NCBI RefSeq assembly: GCF_900106035.1
Contig: NZ_FNUC01000004.1
Location: forward strand, 1,426,001-1,490,000
From: Jiangella alba
Lineage (GTDB): Bacteria > Actinomycetota > Actinomycetes > Jiangellales > Jiangellaceae
Length of the DNA stretch: 64,000 nt
Direction: 5' to 3'
Positions 51,977 through 61,237 of this stretch are shown here, piece by piece; position 1 is the first letter of the stretch; every line of letters begins with the position of its first letter. The notes under the pieces were generated by a model, which was given only the letters and a program-made list of their open reading frames with translations, did not search any database and was not told the DNA's origin. A program made the position numbers and the translations under genes.

Positions 51977-53557
51977 TCAGGGCATCCGCTCGTAGGCGGG
52001 CAGGGTGAGGAAGTCGGTGTAGTGGTCGGCGAGGGCCAGGTCGGTGAAGGTGGCCCGGGCCTCGGCCCAGTGGCCGCCGCTGAAGTCGGCGCCGATGGCC
52101 GTGCACTCCTCGTCGATCAGCCGCTCGACGAGCTCGCGGGTGACCCGCTGGCCGTCGGCGAGTTCGACGCCGTTGTGCAGCCACTGCCAGACCTGGCTGC
52201 GGCTGATCTCGGCGGTCGCGGCGTCCTCCATGAGGTTGTTGATGCCGACGGCGCCGAGGCCGCCCAGCCAGGCCGCGAGGTACTGGATGCCGACGGAGAT
52301 GTTGCCGCGCAGGCCGGCCTCCGTGACGTCGCCCGGCGTGGACGCGACGTCGAGGAGCTGGGCGGCGGTGACGTGGACGTCGTCGCGGGTGCGGGAGATC
52401 TGGTTCGGCCGGTCGCCGAGGACGGCGGTGAACGCGTCGCGGCAGACCTCGACCATGCCCGGATGGGCCACCCAGGAGCCGTCGAAGCCGTCGCCGGCCT
52501 CGCGCTCCTTGTCGGCGCGGACCTTGGCGAACGCGGCCTCGTTGATCTCCGGATCCTTCGACGGGATGAACGCCGCCATGCCACCGACGGCGTGCGCCCC
52601 GCGCTTGTGGCAGCTGCGCACCAGCAGCTCGGTGTAGGCGCGCATGAACGGGACCGTCATGGTGACGGAGTTGCGGTCGGGCAGCACGAAGTCGGTGCCG
52701 CGGGTGCGGTGGGTCTTGATGACGCTGAACATGTAGTCCCAGCGCCCGGCGTTGAGGCCGGCCGAGTGCTCGCGCAGCTCGTAGAGGATCTCCTCCATCT
52801 CGAACGCCGCCGGGTAGGTCTCGATGAGGACGGTCGCGCGGATGGTGCCGCGCGGGATGCCCAGCGCGTCCTGGCCGATGACGAACGCGTCGTTCCACAG
52901 CCGCGCCTCGAGGTGGCTCTCCATCTTCGGCAGGTAGAAGTAGGGCCCCTGGCCGCGGTCGAGCTGCTTCTGCCCGCTGGTGGCGAGGTACAGCGCGAAG
53001 TCGACCAGCCCGCCCGACGTCGGCTCGCCGTCGACAGTGATGTGCTTCTCCGGCAGGTGCCAGCCGCGGGGGCGGACGACGATGGTGGCCAGTGGCTGGT
53101 CGGTGCGCAGCGCGTAGTGCTTGCCGCCGGGGTTGGTGAACTCGATGGTGCCGTCGATGGCGTCGCTCAGGTTCAGCTGCCCCTGGACGACGTTCTCCCA
53201 CAGCGGCGTGTTGGCGTCCTCCTGGTCGGCCAGCCACACCTTGGCGCCGGAGTTGAGCGCGTTGATGGTCATCTTGCGGTCGGTGGGGCCGGTGATCTCG
53301 ACCCGGCGGTCCTCCAGGCCCGGCGCCGGCGGCGCGACCCGCCACGAGTCGTCCTCGCGGATGTCCTTGGTCTCGGCGAGGAAGTCGAGGTCCGCGCCGG
53401 CGGCGATGGCGGCGCTCCGTTCGGCGCGACGGCGCAGCAGCTCGAGCCGGCGCGGGTTCAGCTCGCGGTGCAGCCGCTCGATCAGCGCCAGCGCGGACGG
53501 CGTGAGCACCTCGTCGAACCGCTCGTGCATCGGACCGGTGACCTCGATACCCGCCAT
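51977..53557 (-). CDS. aceB: Malate synthase A
   Basis: A 526-residue protein of the A isoform (G forms are about 720). ATG at 53557 was chosen because GAGGAG lies 8 nt upstream; a TTG five codons earlier overlaps that SD. Motifs: WLADQEDANTPLWENV, VRPRGWHLPEKHITVDGEP, GTIRATVLIETYPAAFEMEEILYELREHSAGLNAGRWDYMFS (in pieces around 250-295) with the Mg-binding Glu/Asp, and GNISVGIQYLAAWLGGLGAV. It condenses glyoxylate with acetyl-CoA to malate, taking the product of GlcDEF. Its promoter carries the same operator as glcD. Confidence 0.95.
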   Translation of the reverse strand: MAGIEVTGPMHERFDEVLTPSALALIERLHRELNPRRLELLRRRAERSAAIAAGADLDFLAETKDIREDDSWRVAPPAPGLEDRRVEITGPTDRKMTINALNSGAKVWLADQEDANTPLWENVVQGQLNLSDAIDGTIEFTNPGGKHYALRTDQPLATIVVRPRGWHLPEKHITVDGEPTSGGLVDFALYLATSGQKQLDRGQGPYFYLPKMESHLEARLWNDAFVIGQDALGIPRGTIRATVLIETYPAAFEMEEILYELREHSAGLNAGRWDYMFSVIKTHRTRGTDFVLPDRNSVTMTVPFMRAYTELLVRSCHKRGAHAVGGMAAFIPSKDPEINEAAFAKVRADKEREAGDGFDGSWVAHPGMVEVCRDAFTAVLGDRPNQISRTRDDVHVTAAQLLDVASTPGDVTEAGLRGNISVGIQYLAAWLGGLGAVGINNLMEDAATAEISRSQVWQWLHNGVELADGQRVTRELVERLIDEECTAIGADFSGGHWAEARATFTDLALADHYTDFLTLPAYERMP

Positions 53558-53574
53558 CGTCGCGCTCCTCAAAA

Positions 53575-53636
53575 TTCCGCCATTCGGAAACTGCTATCTG
53601 CATAACAGAATACGAGGAGCGCGAAGGCGCGGTCAA
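53575..53636 (-). promoter_or_regulatory. Promoter and TTCCG-N5-CGGAA operator of aceB
   Basis: On the minus strand TTGACC (53636-53631), an 18-nt spacer and TATTCT (53612-53607) form a promoter of the same class as that of glcD. TTCCG-CCATT-CGGAA at 53575-53589 lies 17 nt downstream of the -10, the same relative position as in glcD, and can block transcription there. Confidence 0.68.
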
Positions 53637-53650
53637 CCGACTTCGGACCG

Positions 53651-54250
53651 TCAGTCGGTGCTGTCGCCCACCTCCTCCGGCCCCGGCGCGACGTTGAAGG
53701 CGCGCAGCCGCGGCCGCGGGCCGCCGAGGTCGAAGACGGTCAGGCTGCCCGGTGGCACCGGCACCAGCGCGGCCGGCTCGAGCGCCACCAGCGTCTGGCA
53801 GGCGGCCCGGATCGGACCGCCGTGCGTCACCACGAGGTGCACCCCGCCGGCGGCGACGAGGTCCTCGATCGCCGCGGCGACCCGCAGCCGCAGCGCCGTC
53901 AGCGGCTCCGCGCCGGGCGGCAGGTAGGACCCCGCGCGCCAGGCGGCGTACCCGCCGTCGCCGGTGGCGACCAGCTCCTCGTGGGTCCGCCCGGTCCAGG
54001 CGCCGAGGTCGGCCTCCTGCCAGCGCGGATCCAGCCCGCTGACGGTGACGCCGAGCAGCTGCGCCGTCTGCTGGGTGCGCAGCAGCGGCGAGCAGGTGAC
54101 GTGATCGGGCCGGTAGCGCGCCACGTACGGCGCGAGCGCCCTGGCCTGGCCGCGTCCGCGCGCCGACAGCGGACGGTCCTCACGGCCCTGCAGCCGGCGC
54201 TCGGCGTTCCAGTCGGTCTCGCCGTGGCGGACCAGCAGCAGCATCGTCAT
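53651..54250 (-). CDS. Histidine phosphatase family protein (phosphoglycerate-mutase-like)
   Basis: A 199-residue protein from ATG at 54250. The catalytic motif is LLLVRHGETDWNAERRLQG with the phospho-His in RHG, the second His is in VVTHGGPIRAA, and the acidic proton donor is in WQEADLGAWTGRTHEE. Its ATG overlaps the stop of the ABC ATPase gene by 4 bp, making it the last gene of the RpiR/ABC operon. It may dephosphorylate the imported compound. Confidence 0.88.
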   Translation of the reverse strand: MTMLLLVRHGETDWNAERRLQGREDRPLSARGRGQARALAPYVARYRPDHVTCSPLLRTQQTAQLLGVTVSGLDPRWQEADLGAWTGRTHEELVATGDGGYAAWRAGSYLPPGAEPLTALRLRVAAAIEDLVAAGGVHLVVTHGGPIRAACQTLVALEPAALVPVPPGSLTVFDLGGPRPRLRAFNVAPGPEEVGDSTD

Positions 54251-55371
54251 GCGGTCTCCATCCGCGCGCCGCCGGGGTCGAAGACCGCGTCCGGGCGGTC
54301 CGGCACGCGCACCCGCGCCAGGCTGCCGAGGGCCGCCGTCGGCTCCTCGTCCTCGACGACGGTGACGCGGTCGCCGCCGCTGGTGCCGGAGAGCAGCCAC
54401 CGTCCGGCCAGCGGGCTGGACTCGATCACCTCGATCTCCAGGGCGCCGGCCGGGTCCAGCGTCAGCGACTCGGCCCGGTACATCAGCCGCACCGCCGTCC
54501 CGTCCGGCAGCGGGCTCGGCCCGAGGTCGACGCCGTCGCGCTGGAAGCGGCCGCGGGCGACGACGGCGGCCAGGACGTTGGCCGGCGGCGTGCCGACGAA
54601 CGCCGCGACGAACGCGCTGGCCGGCCGGCGCAGCAGGTCCGCCGGCGACCCGAACTGCTCGATCCGGCCGTGCCGCATCAGCGCCACGTGGCTCGCCATC
54701 GTCATCGCCTCGACCTGGTCGTGGGTGACGTAGACGCTGGTGGCGCCGGTGGCCCGGTGGATGCGCAGCAGTTCGGCGCGGGTCTCGACCCGCAGCTTGG
54801 CGTCCAGGTTGGACAGCGGCTCGTCGAACAGCAGGATGGCCGGCTCCGGCGCCAGCATGCGGGCGATGGCGACGCGTTGCTGCTGGCCGCCGGAGATCTC
54901 GCCCGGATAGCGTCCGGCCAGCTCCGCGATGTCGAGCAGGCGCAGCACGTCGGCGGCGCGCTGGGTCCGCCGCGCCTTGTCCAGCTTGGCGATCTTCAGC
55001 GGCCATTCGACGTTGCGCCGGACGGTCATGTGCGGCCACAGCGCGTAGCTCTGGAACACCAGGCCGGCGCCGCGCCGGCCCGGCGGGACGGTGACGCCGC
55101 GCTGCCCGCTGGCGACGGTGCGGCCGCCGAGCCTGATCTCGCCGCCGGTGGGGCTCTCCAGCCCGGCGAGCATCCGCAGCGTCGTCGTCTTGCCGCAGCC
55201 GGACGGGCCGAGCAGCACGAGGAACGAGCCGACCGGCACGGACAGGTCGATGCCGTCGACGGCGGCGGTGTCGCCGTAGTCGCGGCGCAGGCCGACGAGT
55301 TCGATCGCAGGGCCGGTGGACGTGCCGGGCTCGGTGGCCGGCGGCGTGTCGGAGCGCAGCGCGTGGTTCAT
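54247..55371 (-). CDS. ABC importer ATP-binding protein (FbpC/AfuC/PotA-like)
   Basis: A 374-residue ATPase from ATG at 55371. Walker A GPSGCGKTT, Q-loop FQSYALWPHMTV, signature EISGGQQQRVAIARML, Walker B ILLFDEPLSNLDAKLR and switch VTHDQVEAM; a C-terminal TOBE regulatory domain begins near GRFQRDGVDLG. This is the spermidine/putrescine-ferric-AfuC branch. It overlaps the permease and phosphatase genes by 4 bp each. Confidence 0.92.
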   Translation of the reverse strand: MNHALRSDTPPATEPGTSTGPAIELVGLRRDYGDTAAVDGIDLSVPVGSFLVLLGPSGCGKTTTLRMLAGLESPTGGEIRLGGRTVASGQRGVTVPPGRRGAGLVFQSYALWPHMTVRRNVEWPLKIAKLDKARRTQRAADVLRLLDIAELAGRYPGEISGGQQQRVAIARMLAPEPAILLFDEPLSNLDAKLRVETRAELLRIHRATGATSVYVTHDQVEAMTMASHVALMRHGRIEQFGSPADLLRRPASAFVAAFVGTPPANVLAAVVARGRFQRDGVDLGPSPLPDGTAVRLMYRAESLTLDPAGALEIEVIESSPLAGRWLLSGTSGGDRVTVVEDEEPTAALGSLARVRVPDRPDAVFDPGGARMETA

Positions 55372-57170
55372 CGTTCCACCCAGGGTTGGGCCGCCCCTTG
55401 CAGACGGCGTGCGAGCACGGTCGCGCCGACCGAGATGGCGGCGATGATCACGGTGATGGCGTTGGCGAACTGGGCGAAGCCCTCGGAGGCGTAGCGGTAC
55501 GTGACGACCGACAGCAGCGGCGTCGCGGGCGTCACCAGCAGGACGACCAGGGAGAGGTCGCGGACCATCTTGACGAAGACGAGGACGCCGCCGGCCAGCA
55601 GGCCGCGGGCGGCCAGCGGGACCACGATGCGGCCGAGCCGCCGGGTCATGCCCGCGCCGGCCATGACGGCGGACTCCTCCAGCTCGCCGGAGATCTGCCC
55701 GACCGAGCTGCGCCCGGACTGCGCCGCGAACGGCAGCGTGTAGGCCGCGCCCGCGATGACGAGGATGGCGAAGGTGCCGTAGAGCGCCGGCAGCGGCCCG
55801 ATCGGGCGGCCGAACTGGGCGATGAACGCGGCGCCCAGGGCGATGCCCGGGATGAGGAAGGGCAGGAACGACAGCAGCGTCAGCGCCTGGGTGACCAGCG
55901 GCGCGCCGCGCAGCCGGGTGACGACGTAGCCGACGGCCAGGCCGAGGACGGTGGCGGCCGCGGCGACGGCCAGCCCGAGCAGGACGGTGGTGGCGGCGGC
56001 CTCGATCACCTGCGGGTTGCGCAGGACGCCGCGCTGTCCCTGCGCGAACGCCGGGTCGGACGCGCCGGTCCAGAAGTGCAGCGTGAATCCGTCGGTCAGG
56101 GAGTTGGTGCGCCGGGCGAAGCTGGACAGCAGCAGCACGACGGCCGGCAGCACGGTCGTCAGCGCCACGGCGGTCAGCGCGAAACCGGCGGCCGCGGGGC
56201 GGTACCGGCCCAGCTCCAGCGTGCGCCGCCGTCCGCCCTTGCCGGTGATGGTGGCGTACGAGCGCCGCCCGTCCACCAGCCGCGTGCTCAGGAACAGCAC
56301 GATCGCCGCCACGGCGATCAGCAGCAGGCTCAGCACGTAGCCGCGCTCCACCTGCCCGGTCGAGATGGAGCCGTACAGGCGCGTCGACAGCGTCTGGTAG
56401 CGCACCGGCAGCCCGAGCAGGGCGGGGCTGGCGAAGTTGCTGACGCCCTCGGCGAAGGCCAGCAGCGCCGACGACACCAGCGCCGGCATCACCACCGGCA
56501 GCGCGATCGACACCGCCACGCGCGCCCGGCTGGCGCCGGCCACCTCGCCGGCCTCCAGCAGGTCGCCCTTGACGCCGGCCAGCGCGGCGGCGACCAAGAC
56601 GAAGGTGAGCGCGTAGTAGTGGGCGACGAGGGTGGCGCTGATCGGCAGCGCGCCCCAGGCGAGCCAGTCGGGCACGTCGAGTCCGAGCCCGTGCAATAGG
56701 CCGACCCGCCCGCCGATGCGGTCGTTGCGGAAGACCGTCTCCCACGCCAGGGCCAGCGCGAAGCTGGGCAGGGCGAACGGGATCGACGCCAGCAGGCCGA
56801 TGGTCTTCTTGAACCGGACGTCGGTCATGACGACCAGCCAGGCCAGGCCGCCGCCCAGGATGATCGAGCCCGCGGCGGTGGCGAACCCGATGACCAGCGA
56901 GTTCGTCAGGGGCTCGTAGAACAGGTTGCGCGACAGCGGGCTGGCCAGGACGTCGCCCCAGGCCGTCAGCCCGTCGGGGCGCAGCGTGGTGGCCACGAGG
57001 CCGGCCAGCGGCGCCACCACCAGGACGGCGAGGACGACCGCCGTCACCGTGCCGAGCAGCACGACCGGCGAGCGCAGCAGGGTCAGCCCGCGCCAGAGCC
57101 GCCCGCCCGCCCCACCCCGCCCCGGCGGCGGCGGAGCGGGCGGCGCCGGCGGCCGCGACGTGACCGCCAC
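55368..57170 (-). CDS. ABC importer permease, two-domain fused (FbpB/AfuB-like)
   Basis: A 600-residue protein from GTG at 57170 with two complete six-segment permease halves in one chain. Each half has an EAA loop: LEAGEVAGASRARVAVSIALP (about residue 205) and LEESAVMAGAGMTRRLGRIVVP (about 500). Such fused permeases belong to the ferric/sugar-phosphate (Fbp/Afu) group, where one chain forms the whole channel. The N-terminal 25 residues are Pro/Gly-rich. The start is 2 bp after the stop of the binding-protein gene. Confidence 0.9.
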   Translation of the reverse strand: MAVTSRPPAPPAPPPPGRGGAGGRLWRGLTLLRSPVVLLGTVTAVVLAVLVVAPLAGLVATTLRPDGLTAWGDVLASPLSRNLFYEPLTNSLVIGFATAAGSIILGGGLAWLVVMTDVRFKKTIGLLASIPFALPSFALALAWETVFRNDRIGGRVGLLHGLGLDVPDWLAWGALPISATLVAHYYALTFVLVAAALAGVKGDLLEAGEVAGASRARVAVSIALPVVMPALVSSALLAFAEGVSNFASPALLGLPVRYQTLSTRLYGSISTGQVERGYVLSLLLIAVAAIVLFLSTRLVDGRRSYATITGKGGRRRTLELGRYRPAAAGFALTAVALTTVLPAVVLLLSSFARRTNSLTDGFTLHFWTGASDPAFAQGQRGVLRNPQVIEAAATTVLLGLAVAAAATVLGLAVGYVVTRLRGAPLVTQALTLLSFLPFLIPGIALGAAFIAQFGRPIGPLPALYGTFAILVIAGAAYTLPFAAQSGRSSVGQISGELEESAVMAGAGMTRRLGRIVVPLAARGLLAGGVLVFVKMVRDLSLVVLLVTPATPLLSVVTYRYASEGFAQFANAITVIIAAISVGATVLARRLQGAAQPWVER

Positions 57171-57172
57171 GG

Positions 57173-58339
57173 TCAGCCGAGGGTGAGCAGGAAGTCGGCG
57201 ACCTCGGCGCGGCGCTCGGCCACGGCCGCCGGGTCGATGATCCAGGCGCCGAGGTCGTCCAGCGCGACCGCGTCGGCGGGCGGCACGACGTCGGTGCGGA
57301 CCGGATAGTCGCCGGCGACGTAGAACGGTTCGAAGCCGGGGCCGCCGGTCTCGGTGTCGTCGCCCATGAGGAAGTCGATCAGCAGCCGGGCCGCGGCCGG
57401 GTGCTCGGCGCCGTCGACGATGCCGAGCAGCGCCGGGAAGGCGATGCCGTTGGCCGGTGCGACGTCCGTCGCCACCTGCAGGGCCCAGCCCTCGTCCTCG
57501 TTGTCGCGGCGGTCGGAGTAGGAGGTGAAGCCGACCGGCGGGGCGTCCTGGCCGATCTGGCCGACCGCGGCGTTGACGTTGTCGGTGTCGTCGACCAGCA
57601 CCACGTCGTTCTCGTAGAGATCCTGGAGCCACTGGCTCCCGGCGTCGGGCACGCCGTCGTCGAGCTGCAGTTCGGTGCCGGTGAGGTCCTGGTAGGCGGC
57701 CGCCAGCTCGTCCGACCGGAGCGTCAGCTCGGTCGCGAGGTCGAGATAGTCGCCGCGCACCGCGGGGTCGACCATGACGACGCGGCCGGTCCACTCCGGC
57801 TGGGTGAGCTCCCAGAGGTTGCTCACCGGCGGTCCGTCCGGATGGGCGTCCTCGTTGTACATGAGCACCTTGGTGGACAGCCGCTGGGCCAGCAGCGGCT
57901 CGCGATACCGGTCGGGGACGACGTCGTCCAGGCGCGGCGGGACGTAGCCGTGCAGCAGCCCGGCCTCGACCAGTTCGGTCAGGACGACGGGCGCGTCGGA
58001 CAGGTAGGCGACGTCGGCGCCGGGCGTCCCGGCCTGCGCCTCGGCCTTGATCCGGGCGATCTGCTCGGTCGCGGAGATGTCGTTGCCGACCAGGTCGACG
58101 CCGGGATAGGCGGCCTCGAACGCCGTCTCGACCTCGGCGATCCGCGAGGTGAAGGAGTAGACGACGACGCTGCCCTCCTCCTGGGCCTGCTCGTAGAGCT
58201 CGTCGGCCGAGGCGTCGTCGAGGGCGTCGGCGGTGGCCGGCGCGGCGGGTTCGGCGGAGTCGGGGGTGCCGCCTCCGCAGGCGGTGAGGGCCAGAGCGAG
58301 TGGGGCGGCGAACGTCAGGGCCGTGCGGGTGCGGGGCAT
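57173..58339 (-). CDS. ABC importer substrate-binding lipoprotein (FbpA/AfuA-like)
   Basis: A 388-residue protein from ATG at 58339. The signal has a lipobox (LALALTACGGG). The mature part begins LYEQAQEEGSVVVYSFTSRI, a type II ferric-binding-like pattern, with ATEQIARIKAEAQAGTPGADVAYLSD and STKVLMYNEDAHPDGPPVSNLWEL. The consecutive Tyr ligands of true ferric-binding proteins are not evident at the C-terminal half. AfuA-type members of this family bind hexose phosphates instead. The RpiR regulator and a phosphatase in the same operon favour a phosphorylated ligand. Confidence 0.88.
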   Translation of the reverse strand: MPRTRTALTFAAPLALALTACGGGTPDSAEPAAPATADALDDASADELYEQAQEEGSVVVYSFTSRIAEVETAFEAAYPGVDLVGNDISATEQIARIKAEAQAGTPGADVAYLSDAPVVLTELVEAGLLHGYVPPRLDDVVPDRYREPLLAQRLSTKVLMYNEDAHPDGPPVSNLWELTQPEWTGRVVMVDPAVRGDYLDLATELTLRSDELAAAYQDLTGTELQLDDGVPDAGSQWLQDLYENDVVLVDDTDNVNAAVGQIGQDAPPVGFTSYSDRRDNEDEGWALQVATDVAPANGIAFPALLGIVDGAEHPAAARLLIDFLMGDDTETGGPGFEPFYVAGDYPVRTDVVPPADAVALDDLGAWIIDPAAVAERRAEVADFLLTLG

Positions 58340-58367
58340 CGTTGCTCCTGATGGGACGTGCCGGTGG

Positions 58368-59201
58368 TCACTCGTCCAGACGGTCCAGCAGAGACCGGAG
58401 GTCTTCCAGGGCCTGGAGCGTGCGGTCGGGTTCCAGCCGGGCAAGGGTGAGGATCAGGGAGTTGGTGACCGCCATGGGCACGGTGAGCGACTGGAACTCG
58501 CGCCCGGAGCCGCGCGGCGCGGCGAGGACGTGGTCGGGTCGCTCATCGAGCGTCGTGAGGGTGTCGGTGATCAGCAGCGATCGTGATCCGGCCGAACGCG
58601 CGCGACCCAGCACGGCGGACAGGTGGCGAGGTGGATTCAGGAAGGCGAAGGCCACGACCACGTCGCCCTCGCGCAGGCCGACCAGGTGTTCGGCGAGGTC
58701 CCGGCCGGAGGTCGGCAGCGGGGTCGAGCGCAGGCCGTACCGGCGCAGCCGCCGGTGCAGGAGCTCGACCAGGACCGTGGCGTTGCCACGGCCGTAGACG
58801 TAGACGTGCCCGGCCCCCAGGATCAGCCGGGCGGCGGCGTCGACGGCGTCCTGCGACACGTGCCGCGGCAGGTCGTGCAGCGCCGCGATCTCGTCGGCGA
58901 TCAACGACTCCAGCGGCCCGTCGGCGCCGGCGTGCTCGAGGCGGCGGCGGACCCGCTCGGCCGGGGTGGCGCCGCCCAGGAGGTCGTGCTGGAGCGCCTC
59001 ACGCAGCGCCGGGTAGCCGGGGTAGCCCAGCTTCTGGGCCAGCTTCGTGGCGGTGGCCTGGTGGACGCCCGCCCGCCCGGCGACCTCGCCGGCCGGCAGG
59101 AACGCGGCCTCCGTAGGGTGCGACAGGACCACCTCGAGCAGCTGCCGGTCGGCCTGGGTCAGGCGGCCGGCGTGCTCGGCGAGGCGCTCCTGCAACGTCA
59201 T
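58368..59201 (-). CDS. MurR/RpiR-family transcriptional regulator
   Basis: A 277-residue protein. The HTH_6 domain (1-75) contains LTQADRQLLEVVLSHPTEAAFLPAGEVAGRAGVHQATATKLAQKLG; the SIS sugar-phosphate-binding domain (about 110-240) contains GAGHVYVYGRGNATVLVELLHRRL and EGDVVVAFAFLNPPRHL and SLLITDTLTT. ATG at 59201 has no SD, and the predicted promoter places transcription start at or next to it (leaderless). First gene of the five-gene importer/phosphatase operon, with two identical operators in its promoter. RpiR proteins sense phosphosugars. Confidence 0.9.
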   Translation of the reverse strand: MTLQERLAEHAGRLTQADRQLLEVVLSHPTEAAFLPAGEVAGRAGVHQATATKLAQKLGYPGYPALREALQHDLLGGATPAERVRRRLEHAGADGPLESLIADEIAALHDLPRHVSQDAVDAAARLILGAGHVYVYGRGNATVLVELLHRRLRRYGLRSTPLPTSGRDLAEHLVGLREGDVVVAFAFLNPPRHLSAVLGRARSAGSRSLLITDTLTTLDERPDHVLAAPRGSGREFQSLTVPMAVTNSLILTLARLEPDRTLQALEDLRSLLDRLDE

Positions 59202-59207
59202 GGAGAC

Positions 59208-59260
59208 AGCATTCGGCAAGAGAGTTTGCCAGTCAAGACTTGACGGCAAATCTACTTGCC
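59208..59260 (-). promoter_or_regulatory. RpiR promoter with two identical GGCAA-N6-TTGCC operators
   Basis: Palindromes at 59215-59230 and 59245-59260 both read GGCAA-N6-TTGCC, with start-to-start spacing of 30 bp (about three helical turns). Between them lies a third symmetrical element, GTCAAG-A-CTTGAC (59232-59244). On the minus strand TTGACT (59236-59231) and AATGCT (59213-59208) form the promoter, so one operator covers the spacer and the other lies just upstream. Confidence 0.8.
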
Positions 59261-59283
59261 AATATCGGGTCCGGCATGGCGAC

Positions 59284-59318
59284 GGCCCTCGGACCGTGGG
59301 TGGTACGGTCCGAGGGCC
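59284..59318 (-). terminator. Terminator of the acyl-CoA dehydrogenase gene
   Basis: A perfect 14-bp stem (GGCCCTCGGACCGT, 59284-59297, with 59305-59318) and a 7-nt loop, 38 bp downstream of the stop codon at 59357. Confidence 0.85.
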
Positions 59319-59356
59319 GACGTGCGGGGGCGGCGGTCAGCCGCGTGGGCGACGGG

Positions 59357-61216
59357 TCAGAAGGCGGCCTCGTCGAGGTCCATCAGCGCGTTGTCGGTGG
59401 CCTCGGCCACGGCCCGCTCGGCCGCCAGCCGGGGCAGCACCTGCCGGGCGAAGAACTGCGCGGCCGCCACCTTGCCGTCGTAGAACGCCTGGTCCTTGGC
59501 CGACACCTCACCGTCGAGCTTGGTCAGCGCCACGGCGGCCTGGCGCAGCAGCAGCCAGGCCACCACGAGGTCGCCGGCGGCCAGCAGCAGCCGGGTGGTG
59601 TTCTGGCCGACCTTGTAGACGTTGCGGACGTCGCCGCCCTCGGTGCGCTCGTCGGCGGACATCAGGAAGCCGACCATGGTGCCGAGGATGCCCTGGACGT
59701 CGGCCAGCGCCTTGGCCAGCAGCTCCCGCTCGACCTTCAGCCGCCCGCCGCCGAGCTCGTCGTCGATGGTCTGCTGGACCTGCTGCGAGATCCAGCCGAG
59801 GGCCTGCCCGTTGTCGCGGACGATCTTGCGGAAGAAGAAGTCCTGGCCCTGGATGGCCGTGGTGCCCTCGTACAGGGTGTCGATCTTGGCGTCGCGGACG
59901 TACTGCTCGAGCGGGTAGTCCTGCAGGAAGCCCGAGCCGCCGAAGGTCTGCAGCGACTCGGAGCCCAGCAGCACCCACGACCGCTCCGACCCGTATCCCT
60001 TGACGATCGGCAGCAGCAGGTCGTTGACCCGCTCGGCGTTGGCGTCGGTCTCGCCACGTGCGGCCGCGGCCGCGACGGCGTCCTGCATGGTGGCGGTGTA
60101 GAGCACCAGCGCCCGCATGCCCTCGGCGTGCGCCTTCTGCGTCATCAGCGAGCGGCGGACGTCGGGGTGGTGGGTGATGGTGACGCGCGGCGCCGACTTG
60201 TCGGTGGCCCGGGTGAGGTCGGCGCCCTGGACCCGCTCCTTGGCGTAGTCGAGCGCGTTGAGGTAGCCCGACGAGAGGGTGGCGATGGCCTTCGTGCCGA
60301 CCATCATGCGGGCGTACTCGATGACCTGGAACATCTGCGCGATGCCGTCGTGGACGTCGCCGAGCAGCCAGCCCGTCGCCGGCTCGCCGTCGCCGAAGGT
60401 GAGCTCGCAGGTCGTCGAGACCTTGAGGCCCATCTTCTTCTCGACATTGGTGGCGTAGACGCCGTTGCGCTCGCCCAGCTCGCCGGTCTCGGGGTCGAAG
60501 CGGATCTTCGGCACGATGAACAGCGACAGCCCCTTGGTGCCGGGGCCGCCGGCGCCCTCGACGCCGACCGGCCGGGCCAGCACCAGGTGGACGATGTTCT
60601 CGCTCATGTCGTGCTCGCCGGACGTGATGAACCGCTTCACGCCCTCGATGTGCCAGCTGCCGTCGGGCTGCGGTAGCGCCTTGGTGGTGCCGGCGCCGAC
60701 GTCGGAGCCGGCGTCGGGCTCGGTGAGCACCATGGTGGCGGCCCAGCGGCGGTCGATCATGATCTCGGCGATGCGCTGCTGCGCCTCGGTGCCGTTGCGC
60801 CAGATGACGCTCGCGAACGACGGGCCCGACGCGTACATCCAGGCGGCGGCGTTGGCGCCGAGGATCAGCTCGGCGGCGCCCCAGAACACCGACGGCGGCA
60901 GCGGCGTGCCGCCCAGGCCCTCGGGCAGCGCGAAGCGCCACAGCTCGGAGTCCATCAGGGTGTCGAAGCTCTGCCGGAACGCCTCGGGGACGGTGACGGT
61001 GTGGGCGGCGGGGTCGAAGACGGGCGGCGTGCGGTCGGAGTCGGTGTACGACGCGGCGAGGTCCTCGCGGCTCATGCGGTCGACCTCGGCCAGGATGCTG
61101 CGCACCGTGTCGGCGTCGAACTCCTCGTAGCGCCCGCTGCCCAACTGCGCGTCGCTGCCGAACACGTCGAACAGCGCGAACTCGATGTCGCGCAGGTTGG
61201 ACCTGTAGTGGCTCAT
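59357..61216 (-). CDS. FadE-type acyl-CoA dehydrogenase, long form
   Basis: A 619-residue protein from ATG at 61216 (GGAGGAAGC upstream). The N-terminal AcylCoA_DH_N extension begins [20 protein letters not shown]; the middle domain has [20 protein letters not shown] and [15 protein letters not shown]; the catalytic Glu is in [16 protein letters not shown]; and a C-terminal acetyl-CoA-dehydrogenase-like domain follows from about 480. This architecture matches mycobacterial FadE5 relatives with broad chain-length use in beta-oxidation. Two operator-like repeats lie in its promoter. Confidence 0.93.
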   Translation of the reverse strand: MSHYRSNLRDIEFALFDVFGSDAQLGSGRYEEFDADTVRSILAEVDRMSREDLAASYTDSDRTPPVFDPAAHTVTVPEAFRQSFDTLMDSELWRFALPEGLGGTPLPPSVFWGAAELILGANAAAWMYASGPSFASVIWRNGTEAQQRIAEIMIDRRWAATMVLTEPDAGSDVGAGTTKALPQPDGSWHIEGVKRFITSGEHDMSENIVHLVLARPVGVEGAGGPGTKGLSLFIVPKIRFDPETGELGERNGVYATNVEKKMGLKVSTTCELTFGDGEPATGWLLGDVHDGIAQMFQVIEYARMMVGTKAIATLSSGYLNALDYAKERVQGADLTRATDKSAPRVTITHHPDVRRSLMTQKAHAEGMRALVLYTATMQDAVAAAAARGETDANAERVNDLLLPIVKGYGSERSWVLLGSESLQTFGGSGFLQDYPLEQYVRDAKIDTLYEGTTAIQGQDFFFRKIVRDNGQALGWISQQVQQTIDDELGGGRLKVERELLAKALADVQGILGTMVGFLMSADERTEGGDVRNVYKVGQNTTRLLLAAGDLVVAWLLLRQAAVALTKLDGEVSAKDQAFYDGKVAAAQFFARQVLPRLAAERAVAEATDNALMDLDEAAF

Positions 61217-61237
61217 CGCTTCCTCCGTCAGCCCGTT

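Noticed and set aside
51333..53636. Very long minus-strand frame covering the malate synthase region
   Set aside because: Upstream of 51932 its translation is Arg/Pro-rich shadow sequence in another frame of aceB; only the C-terminal 199 residues look like a real protein.
53651..55039. Long minus-strand frame upstream of the histidine phosphatase start
   Set aside because: The part before 54250 is the shadow of the ABC ATPase gene; the phosphatase has its catalytic motif right after the ATG at 54250.
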